NCBI RefSeq assembly: GCF_022814865.1
Contig: NZ_JAKVRD010000006.1
Location: 62,001-126,000, forward strand
DNA length: 64,000 bases
Reading direction: 5' to 3'
Source: Shimia aestuarii
Lineage (GTDB): Bacteria > Pseudomonadota > Alphaproteobacteria > Rhodobacterales > Rhodobacteraceae
Positions 1-6,979 of the stretch are shown in pieces; position 1 is the stretch's first letter; each line of letters opens with the position of its first letter. Position numbers and translations under genes: made by a program. Under the pieces are notes generated by a model. It was not told where the DNA came from. It saw only the letters and a program-made list of their open reading frames with translations, and searched no databases.

Positions 1-826
1 TCGCGACGAATGCGATGAGCAGGGCTGCGAAAAGCAAGGGCGCTGCGCTCACGAAGGCCGACATCACCAAGCTTACCAACATTAGAAGCACCAGAAGCGC
101 GTTGACCCGGTTCTTCAATGAGGTGTTGAGCCGCCCCATGCCGATACGTCCGTCTGCGAGGAGGCGCGCCCATGGCACGGCGCGGCCTTTCCAATCGGTC
201 ATAAACATGGAGAGGAGTGTCCACCCCTTGAGATGTGTGCCTTGAATTTCGGGGGCAAGGTCAATGCGCCCCCCTGCAGCGCCGATCCTCAGACCGAATT
301 CCACGTCTTCCAGATAGCGTAACTTGGGGTCAAACCCGCCCAACTTGGTGAACATGGACCGAGTGACAGCTCCAAGGCCGGTCCAGAAAGTCTCGGCATT
401 GCCTGCACTGATCTGGTGGGTGTGATGGTGTAGGAGATTACGGTAGCGGCTTACAAGGTGTGGGCCGGACGGCGCGTCATCATAGGAGCCAAACAGCGCA
501 TCTGGCGCGGCCTCTTGCGCGAACGCAGCAAGGATTTTCGCGCGCGTTCCCCGGCAGACCGCCACATCAGAATCCACGAAGAGGATGATCTCGGATTGCG
601 TCGCTGCGGCCCCAGTGTTGCGGGCCACGCCGGGACCGCCTTGGCGCTCTCTACGGATCACGGCGACACCGCGTTCCTTGGCCAATGCACCAGTTTGGTC
701 AGTGGATGCATCATCGACGACGGTGATGCTTTCCGGGGCAAATCCATCCGCGAGAAGGGCATCAATGCAGCGGCCAAGATGATTGGCTGCATCATAAGCA
801 GGAATAATGACGCAGAGATCTCTCAC
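1..826 (-). CDS. Family 2 glycosyltransferase, C-terminus cut by window edge
   Basis: This is a GT-A fold sugar transferase that should move a nucleotide-activated sugar onto a growing surface polysaccharide at the inner membrane. Reading the minus strand from a GTG at 826 gives a frame that stays open to the window edge (about 275 codons). The GTG has a GGAG Shine-Dalgarno seven bases upstream; the ATG at 843 is in another frame and stops at once. The N-terminus holds the nucleotide-binding VVDDASTD motif (residues 36-43), PGVARN (65-70) and the metal-binding FVDSDV (83-88). From about residue 230 the chain becomes strongly hydrophobic, so a membrane anchor is likely. It lies 21 bp downstream of the flavoprotein gene and probably shares its transcript. 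The acceptor and donor sugars cannot be read from sequence. Confidence 0.85.
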   Translation of the reverse strand, partial: MRDLCVIIPAYDAANHLGRCIDALLADGFAPESITVVDDASTDQTGALAKERGVAVIRRERQGGPGVARNTGAAATQSEIILFVDSDVAVCRGTRAKILAAFAQEAAPDALFGSYDDAPSGPHLVSRYRNLLHHHTHQISAGNAETFWTGLGAVTRSMFTKLGGFDPKLRYLEDVEFGLRIGAAGGRIDLAPEIQGTHLKGWTLLSMFMTDWKGRAVPWARLLADGRIGMGRLNTSLKNRVNALLVLLMLVSLVMSAFVSAAPLLFAALLIAFVA

Positions 827-847
827 GAAGGCGCTCCGTACATACAA

Positions 848-2332
848 CTATTCGGCAGCGATATCGCGCTGCGCGTCCTTCTCAACTTCGAAATCCTCGT
901 GGTAGGAGCGCTCTGTATTGACCTCCCAGACATCATGCCTTGCCCCCATGATATTGCGCGCGGCATACATCGCAGAAAGCATAGAATGGTCTTGGTTGTT
1001 GTAGCGATGCAGGCCTGCGCGCCCCACAGTCTGAAAGTTCTCGAGCGTCTTCAGCCATGCAGAAATGATCTCAAGCGCCTCGCGGTAATCGCTATCATAC
1101 ACGGGATAGGCCTTCAGCTGACGCACGATGGCGAAGTCGGTCACGGTCTCGGCTTTGGCCAGTCCGAGCTCCTCGAGCTCTTTCGCCGCAAGATCGCGCA
1201 GAGCGGTCTCGTCCATTTCCCAAAGTGCGTCGCCTTGGTTGCAGAAATACTCCATGCCAATCGAAGATGTGTTCGGGTCTGCGAGCATATCAGGAGACCA
1301 TGCCCGGAAATTCTGAATGCGTGCGACATTCACGTCAGGGCTATGGATGTAAATCCAGTTGTCCGGAAAAGGATCCGGATGATCGAGACAAAGCGTTACG
1401 ATGAGGAAGTCTCGATAGCGCAGCTTCTCGGCCGCGGCGACCACGTCAGGAGGCGGGGGCGGATCGAAAGCAAAGATCAAGTCCCGGAGCGGCATGCTGT
1501 TGATGAAATCATCGCCTTCAATCGCTGAGGTTTCAACGGCCTTGCCGTCCTCGCTCCACGTTCGGGTCTCGACAGATGTCACGCGGGTGTCAGACCGCTT
1601 GATGCGGGTGACTTCTCGGCGCATCTGCACTTCGCCGCCAGCCGCGCGCACGCGATCTCGCACAAATTCCCACATCATACCGGGGCCGAGGCGGGGATAC
1701 TGGAAGCGCTCGATCAAGGTCTTGGTGTCGTTCGCCCCGGAAATCGCATTCCAGACAGCCTTGGGCAAGGAGAGATTCTGAATGCGTTGTGCGGCCCAAT
1801 CCGAGCGGATTTCGCTCGGGTCGACACCCCAAACCTTGCGCGTGTAGCTTTGGAAGAAATGCATATAGAGGCGTCGACCGAAGCGGTTCGTCACCCATTG
1901 TTCGAACGTGTCTTCCTGCTTGGAGGGGCGCACTCTCCAGCGGATGTAGGACAAGAGGATGCGCACCGCCTCGACAAGACCGATATTCCGCAAGGCATTG
2001 AAGAGTTTCAGGGGATAAGAAAAGAACTTGTCCCGGTAAAAAATCCGGCTCAGGCGATCGACCTCGATAAAATCGTCCTGCATCACCTCGTGCCACATCG
2101 CCTCGACCTCTGGCACCTTGGTGAAGAAGCGATGGCCACCGATATCAAAGCGATTGCCGTTTTTTTGCTCGGTGCGGGAAATACCGCCAACCATATCGGA
2201 AGCTTCCAGGACGACCGGGATCGTCGGAGCGCCGATTTTCTGCAACTCATAGGCAGCAGTTAGCCCGGCAGGACCTGCGCCGATGATGATCGTACGCGAC
2301 GCCGGCCTGTCTCCGGTGAACGGCTCATTCAT
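848..2332 (-). CDS. FAD-dependent amine-oxidase/UDP-galactopyranose-mutase-like protein
   Basis: A 494-residue flavoprotein. The dinucleotide-binding motif [16 protein letters not shown] sits at residues 15-30, followed by the GG doublet region [10 protein letters not shown] and the FDIGGHRFF segment seen in the UDP-galactopyranose mutase and protoporphyrinogen-oxidase-like families. The segment [11 protein letters not shown] near residue 165 is also typical of the mutase-like branch. Family members in polysaccharide loci are thought to rearrange or oxidise nucleotide sugars, but this branch is not biochemically defined to my knowledge. The gene precedes the glycosyltransferase on the same strand with a short gap and is divergent from the UDP-glucuronate decarboxylase gene, so a role in making a precursor for the same glycan is the simplest inference. 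Length matches the family. The exact substrate is unknown. Confidence 0.8.
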   Translation of the reverse strand: MNEPFTGDRPASRTIIIGAGPAGLTAAYELQKIGAPTIPVVLEASDMVGGISRTEQKNGNRFDIGGHRFFTKVPEVEAMWHEVMQDDFIEVDRLSRIFYRDKFFSYPLKLFNALRNIGLVEAVRILLSYIRWRVRPSKQEDTFEQWVTNRFGRRLYMHFFQSYTRKVWGVDPSEIRSDWAAQRIQNLSLPKAVWNAISGANDTKTLIERFQYPRLGPGMMWEFVRDRVRAAGGEVQMRREVTRIKRSDTRVTSVETRTWSEDGKAVETSAIEGDDFINSMPLRDLIFAFDPPPPPDVVAAAEKLRYRDFLIVTLCLDHPDPFPDNWIYIHSPDVNVARIQNFRAWSPDMLADPNTSSIGMEYFCNQGDALWEMDETALRDLAAKELEELGLAKAETVTDFAIVRQLKAYPVYDSDYREALEIISAWLKTLENFQTVGRAGLHRYNNQDHSMLSAMYAARNIMGARHDVWEVNTERSYHEDFEVEKDAQRDIAAE

Positions 2333-2474
2333 AAGGTTTCGATCCCCTTCATTGCTCGAACACTAATCGCAGCATCCGGGCCTTGTCCACAGCCAAGGAC
2401 CGCAGATTTTTCGAATGTGTGACAGGAGGTTGAAGCAGGGCTGTATCCCCTGCATAGTCCTGAGAAGAAACACC

Positions 2475-2497
2475 AATCGGGATGGGCAATCCCGATT
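2475..2497. promoter_or_regulatory. Perfect 9-bp inverted repeat upstream of the UDP-glucuronate decarboxylase gene
   Basis: The arms AATCGGGAT and ATCCCGATT are exact reverse complements separated by five bases (GGGCA). The repeat ends 22 bases before the ATG of the decarboxylase gene, in the 187-bp divergent region shared with the flavoprotein gene. It could be an operator for a dimeric regulator or a hairpin in the 5' untranslated region. It is followed by a G-rich stretch, not a T run, so it is not an intrinsic terminator. Confidence 0.45.
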
Positions 2498-2519
2498 TGA
2501 CGGGATGGGGTGGGGGCGC

Positions 2520-3491
2520 ATGGCAAGACTTTACGACAGCCGAAAAAGGGTAATGGTCACTGGTGGAGCGGGCTTTATCGGTTCGCACTTGATCGACCGG
2601 TTGATCCAGGAAGGGCATGAAGTCCTGTGTGTCGATAACCTCTTTACCGGAACCAAGCGCAATATCGACCATTTGCATGGCAATCCGCGCTTCGAATTCC
2701 TACGCCACGACGTGACATTCCCGCTCTATGTCGAGGTGGATGAGATCTATAACCTCGCGTGCCCGGCGTCACCGATCCACTATCAATATGATCCGGTTCA
2801 AACGACCAAGACCTCTGTGCATGGGGCAATCAACATGCTTGGTCTCGCGAAACGGCTGAGCTGTCCGATCTTTCAAGCCTCGACTTCGGAGGTCTACGGC
2901 GACCCACATCAGCACCCGCAAACCGAAAGCTATTGGGGCAACGTGAATCCGATCGGGCCGCGATCCTGCTATGATGAGGGCAAGCGTTGTGCCGAGACCT
3001 TGTTCTTTGACTACCAGCGCCAGCATGGTCTCGAGATCCGAGTGGCGCGTATTTTCAACACTTACGGGCCCAGGATGCATCACGCTGATGGGCGCGTCGT
3101 GTCGAATTTCATTGTTCAGGCGTTGCGGGGCGAGCCGATTACACTCTATGGCGATGGCAGCCAGACGCGCGCTTTCTGCTATGTGGACGACCTCGTTGAA
3201 GGCATGATCGCAATGATGCAGGCGGGACAAGAGGCGAGCGGACCAATCAACCTTGGCAATCCGGTGGAGTTCAGTATTGCGGAGCTTGCCGAACAGGTGG
3301 TTGCCCTTGTGGGGTCTCGGTCGGAGATCGTCTACAAGCCCTTGCCACAGGACGATCCAACCCAACGCTGTCCCGATATCTCACGGGCGCAATCGCTCCT
3401 AAACTGGCAACCGGTCACCACGTTGGAGACCGGCCTTCACAGTACGGTCGGGTATTTTCAAACATTGCTTCAAGAACTTGAAAGCGCCTAG
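2520..3491 (+). CDS. UDP-glucuronate decarboxylase (UDP-xylose synthase)
   Basis: This extended short-chain dehydrogenase should convert UDP-glucuronate to UDP-xylose and CO2 through a bound 4-keto intermediate. The protein is 323 residues from the ATG at 2520, which follows a G-rich ribosome-binding stretch; upstream in-frame ATGs lack one and would add non-conserved residues. [11 protein letters not shown] (13-23) is the NAD-binding glycine motif. The catalytic region has STSEVYGDP (121-129) and the Tyr-x3-Lys pair in SCYDEGKR (Tyr151, Lys155). The family fingerprint NLACPASP and [10 protein letters not shown] are also present. UDP-xylose or its intermediate would feed the glycan made by the neighbouring transferase. 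The product assignment rests on close family resemblance; related UDP-glucose 4,6-dehydratases are less likely. Confidence 0.92.
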   Translation: MARLYDSRKRVMVTGGAGFIGSHLIDRLIQEGHEVLCVDNLFTGTKRNIDHLHGNPRFEFLRHDVTFPLYVEVDEIYNLACPASPIHYQYDPVQTTKTSVHGAINMLGLAKRLSCPIFQASTSEVYGDPHQHPQTESYWGNVNPIGPRSCYDEGKRCAETLFFDYQRQHGLEIRVARIFNTYGPRMHHADGRVVSNFIVQALRGEPITLYGDGSQTRAFCYVDDLVEGMIAMMQAGQEASGPINLGNPVEFSIAELAEQVVALVGSRSEIVYKPLPQDDPTQRCPDISRAQSLLNWQPVTTLETGLHSTVGYFQTLLQELESA

Positions 3492-3532
3492 CGAGGCAGC
3501 ATCGCAATACCCCAAAGGCATTCGATGCGCAG

Positions 3533-4789
3533 CTAAAACAGGTCCGCGATCAGTTCGATCGGCATGCCCCAGTCCAGCCCAAAGACATGTTTAGGCGCCC
3601 AAACTATGCCGAGCACGAGGAGCAGGAGCGACGATGCCGTAGGGATGGTCTTCGTCTGTCGGATGCGTCCACGCAGAAGCATTAGGGCAAACAATAGTAA
3701 GATCGGGGTCACGTGCATGACCGTTTGCCGGCCCCAATCGAGACCGACGGAGTAGAGCGGCAGGATCGGGAGGACCGATAGGATGATCGGCCAGAGCATT
3801 GTGCGTGTGCCGTTTGTACGGCCAAGTAGGTAGAGCAGCGGCAATAGAAGGCCGGGGTAGATGATGAGGTGCCACGCGCCATAGCCTCTGCCGTAGGCGC
3901 GTTCTGCGACATAGTCGACGGCTGATCCGGCATTGTCCGCTGTGACTCGGATCGCATCTTTGCAGAAGCTTTCGTTCAGACCACGGTCCAGCAATGGCTG
4001 ACACACGTCCATCGCAGAAGCGATCCCAGAGAACCGAATGGGATACCATGTGTGGAAGGCGGCCCACGGTAGAAGGAGCGCAGCCGTGACGATCCATTGC
4101 GGGTTGGCGCGGCCCAAGACGATCCACGCCATGAATAAGAACATCGGCGTCATCATCGCATTCGCGATATGGCCGCTCACACCGAAGGCAAAGAGCAGGC
4201 TTGCAAAAGCGACAACCCAACGGTCCCGGCTTGGGGTGCCGGTCGAGAACAGCAACAGCGCCATCGCGGCGTAGGTGATCATCTCTTTGCGCGCTGTACC
4301 ATGGGGATCGGCGGCCCAGAACAGGAGACAGAACCCGGGAGAAAGCAACAGAAGTGCTGTGAGGCCGGGGAATGGCGATGCCCAAAGGGCACGCAGAACA
4401 CCGAGTGTAATTGCGGTCGCAAGACTACACTGTAGGAGAATTGCGACGCTTAGCGGTGAGACATGCAGCGTATCAGAGATGCGCAGTAGTGCCGAACCAA
4501 ACAGGCCGCGTCGCACATGCACATTTTCGGCGTTGATCAGCCAATCCGCCGTATTCCAAGAATGTCCACCCATCAGGTAGTGCCCCCGAAAAATCATCAG
4601 GATTGTCACAAGGGAAACGATCATGACGAACGCCACGAAAGCGCGGATGTAGCGCTCCGAGCGATCAGGCCCATACCAAGTTTGCGTTGATTCGAAGGGA
4701 TTTCTCATTGTGTCAGTAAGGCTTGAACCGACGGAGGAGACAAGGCTTGAGCCGCTGGCGAGGCGCGCTTTGGATTTCGGTGGCTTCAC
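3533..4789 (-). CDS. Polytopic membrane protein of unknown function, possible glycan polymerase
   Basis: A 418-residue protein made mostly of hydrophobic segments; I count about nine to eleven likely transmembrane helices, beginning near residue 48. I do not recognise a domain. Size, topology and position inside a polysaccharide locus that otherwise lacks a Wzy-type polymerase or flippase in view make a polymerase or a lipid-linked-sugar glycosyltransferase the most reasonable guesses. A short loop rich in polar residues with GGHSWNTADWL follows the first helix and could be periplasmic. The frame opens with a GTG at 4789 without a good ribosome-binding site; the ATG at 4708 is an alternative and would remove a serine-rich 27-residue stretch. 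The gene is convergent with the decarboxylase gene and divergent from the nusG-like gene. Confidence 0.6.
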   Translation of the reverse strand: MKPPKSKARLASGSSLVSSVGSSLTDTMRNPFESTQTWYGPDRSERYIRAFVAFVMIVSLVTILMIFRGHYLMGGHSWNTADWLINAENVHVRRGLFGSALLRISDTLHVSPLSVAILLQCSLATAITLGVLRALWASPFPGLTALLLLSPGFCLLFWAADPHGTARKEMITYAAMALLLFSTGTPSRDRWVVAFASLLFAFGVSGHIANAMMTPMFLFMAWIVLGRANPQWIVTAALLLPWAAFHTWYPIRFSGIASAMDVCQPLLDRGLNESFCKDAIRVTADNAGSAVDYVAERAYGRGYGAWHLIIYPGLLLPLLYLLGRTNGTRTMLWPIILSVLPILPLYSVGLDWGRQTVMHVTPILLLFALMLLRGRIRQTKTIPTASSLLLLVLGIVWAPKHVFGLDWGMPIELIADLF

Positions 4790-4947
4790 CGTGGTGTCAT
4801 TCGTTAGGTGTTAAGTTCAGCGCAAGCATCTCGCGCAGGCTTGGTCGCCTTGTTCATGGAACCTTCATACGCCTTCCGGGAGAGTTCGCTTGCAATCGTT
4901 CGTCTTTGAGCGATATGTCTGCGCCTAGGTTGTTGTAGGGTTTTAGT

Positions 4948-5460
4948 ATGAAAGTTCGCGAGTGTGGCAAGAGTTGGTTTCTGGCGCAGATCAAGCCGAA
5001 CTGCGCAAGAGTAGCCGAGAAGAACCTCGCACAGCAGGGGTTTGCAACGTTTCTTCCGATGCAGGAACAGACCCGCCAGACCGCGAGTAGGTTCATAACC
5101 ACCCTGCGACCACTGTTCCCGGGCTATATCTTTGTGCGTTTCGATGCTGCGAAGGGCCTGTGGCGTAAGGTGAATTCGACCTATGGGATTACACGGCTGG
5201 TCAGCCTTCGCGGAACGCCGACTGCGGTGCCTGATGAAGTGGTTTCGGAACTCATGGAGCGGTGCGACGATCAGGGAAAGCTCGTCCCGATCGCGGATTT
5301 CGCGCCAGGTGACCGCGTTTCCGTCAACAAGGGGCCTTTTGCCGATTTTGTCGCAGAGGTCGAGACTGTTTGCCCGGATCAACGCGTCTGGCTGTTGATG
5401 GAGATCATGGGCGGACAGACGCGCGTTGCCGTCGATGCAAATCAGCTTCGAGCTGGCTGA
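4948..5460 (+). CDS. NusG-family specialised antiterminator (RfaH-like)
   Basis: A 170-residue NusG paralogue. The N-terminal NGN domain spans about residues 8-105, with SWFLAQIKPN at the start and FPGYIFVRFD near residues 56-65, the hallmark of NusG, RfaH and UpxY-type proteins. A KOW-like segment follows (FAPGDRVSVNKGPFADF). Paralogues of this type bind RNA polymerase and let it read through long, poorly translated operons, and they are commonly the first or nearby gene of capsule and exopolysaccharide loci. Here it precedes the amide-ligase pair on the same strand, so those genes and the dehydratase are likely targets. The housekeeping nusG normally sits next to secE and rplK, which are absent. 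I found no match to the enterobacterial ops/JUMPstart element. Confidence 0.85.
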   Translation: MKVRECGKSWFLAQIKPNCARVAEKNLAQQGFATFLPMQEQTRQTASRFITTLRPLFPGYIFVRFDAAKGLWRKVNSTYGITRLVSLRGTPTAVPDEVVSELMERCDDQGKLVPIADFAPGDRVSVNKGPFADFVAEVETVCPDQRVWLLMEIMGGQTRVAVDANQLRAG

Positions 5461-5548
5461 GAAAAACAGCGCAGTATTCAGATTTCGCTTGGAAATTTCG
5501 CTGAAATGTCTTTGCATTGCGAGACATGAGAGAGACTGAATTTGCATA

Positions 5549-6979
5549 ATGGTAAATACGCTCAACGCTTTGACGCATTGCGCCTCGAACGGGCTTGATT
5601 TCGGGCGCATTTTTCGCAGCCAGTTCGTTCTTTCCGAGCGCAACGATATTGAAATTCCCGAATGGCAGACAAAACAGATCGGCGCGTGGCGTTTTCAGCA
5701 TTGTCCTGATCTCCCAGTCAGCGAGCTTTGCGCGGCAGATGGCACAAATGTCGGCTATGTCGCTGGTATTGCGGTTGATCCGCAAGGGCAGGTGGTTGAT
5801 CGCCCGCAGATCCTCCAGAGCAGTCCCGATGATGTGGCTTTCTGGGACGATGTGGAACGATATGTGATTGGCCTTGCGGGGCGCTATGTGGTTCTCGCAC
5901 TGCATGGCCCGACACCGCGACTATTCACCGATCCCGTTGCGGACTATGGCGTTGTCTATGATCCGGAGAGCCGTCTTATCGCGTCTTCTCTGACGCTGGC
6001 GCTGCAACGACCGATACATCCTAATCCGATCTTTCCATGGGCCGAGATCAGGGAAGCCAAGAAGCAGTATTCCCTTGGCCATACGCGCGATTTCTATGTG
6101 AAGCGTCTTCTTGGAAATCACTATCTCGGACTACATGATTTTCGCGCGCGTCGCTTCTGGCCACGTGAAGATAGCGATCTCGAAACCCGCCCTATGGAGC
6201 AGACAGACGCGATTGTAGACGCAATTCATGCCCGACTCTCCCAGAACATCCGTGCGCTGCTTACGATCGGGAATTGCATTTTGCCGCTCTCGGGCGGCCG
6301 GGACTCTCGCTGTCTTCTAGGGGCGGCGATGGAAGATATCCACAAAGCGCAGTTCATTTTTTCATGGCGATTTCACAAACAATCCGGGCTTGATACGGAA
6401 ACCGCGGCAAGGATTTGTGCGCGGCTAGGTCTTGAACATAGGGAGTTCAAATTCCAGAAGGCGAGTTTTGAAGATCGACAGCGGTTCTTTCTCGCCAATG
6501 GCTATGCGACGTTTGGGCCCGAAGTTAAGACGCTGGCGATCCATGAGCAAATACCGGAGAACCTCACCATTCTGCGCGGGAATATCATGGGGATCTTGCG
6601 GGCGACCAACTGGGCGCGACAGCGTGAAGGGGAGCTTAACATTGACCATGGCGTCAAGCGGCTTCGCATCTACGGGGCCGGCGTGACCGATCGCCCGTTC
6701 CAGCTCTGGCATCATGCCTTCTTGGAATGGCACGAGACCCTTCCGCCACAAGGCAAGAACAAGGTGCATGACCTTGCATGGCTCGACATCACACTGCCGC
6801 ATACGCAAGGGGCGCGTTGGCATGGGTTTCCACAGCATTTCTATATGAACCCATTCTGCGATCGGCAGTTGTTGGCGCTTTCTATGCAGCTTCCGCTCGA
6901 ATTGCGTCGCAATGATGAAGCCTACAAGGCCTTGCTGGATCGTACCATTCCAGACCTGAAGGATATTCCCTTTGTCTGA
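5549..6979 (+). CDS. Asparagine-synthetase-like adenylating amide ligase without the glutaminase nucleophile
   Basis: A 476-residue homologue of the synthetase half of AsnB. The PP-loop pyrophosphatase motif is clear: SGGRDS at residues 248-253, which binds ATP and supports acyl-adenylate formation. The region before it (about 1-170) has the outline of a class II amidotransferase fold (GIAVDPQGQV, RYVVLALHG, FTDPVADYGVVYD) but does not begin with the Met-Cys needed for glutamine hydrolysis; the first cysteine is residue 11. This pattern is known in beta-lactam synthetase and carbapenam synthetase, which close an amide with a substrate amine instead of ammonia. The stop codon lies inside the start of the next gene (8-bp overlap), so the two products are made together. 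Substrate and product are unknown; by context it may act on an amino acid, peptide or uronic acid. Confidence 0.8.
   Translation: MVNTLNALTHCASNGLDFGRIFRSQFVLSERNDIEIPEWQTKQIGAWRFQHCPDLPVSELCAADGTNVGYVAGIAVDPQGQVVDRPQILQSSPDDVAFWDDVERYVIGLAGRYVVLALHGPTPRLFTDPVADYGVVYDPESRLIASSLTLALQRPIHPNPIFPWAEIREAKKQYSLGHTRDFYVKRLLGNHYLGLHDFRARRFWPREDSDLETRPMEQTDAIVDAIHARLSQNIRALLTIGNCILPLSGGRDSRCLLGAAMEDIHKAQFIFSWRFHKQSGLDTETAARICARLGLEHREFKFQKASFEDRQRFFLANGYATFGPEVKTLAIHEQIPENLTILRGNIMGILRATNWARQREGELNIDHGVKRLRIYGAGVTDRPFQLWHHAFLEWHETLPPQGKNKVHDLAWLDITLPHTQGARWHGFPQHFYMNPFCDRQLLALSMQLPLELRRNDEAYKALLDRTIPDLKDIPFV

Noticed and set aside
848-1528. Plus-strand open frame opposite the flavoprotein and glycosyltransferase genes (begins at 458)
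   Set aside because: It spans the ends of two real minus-strand genes and has no domain; composition is that of an antisense frame.
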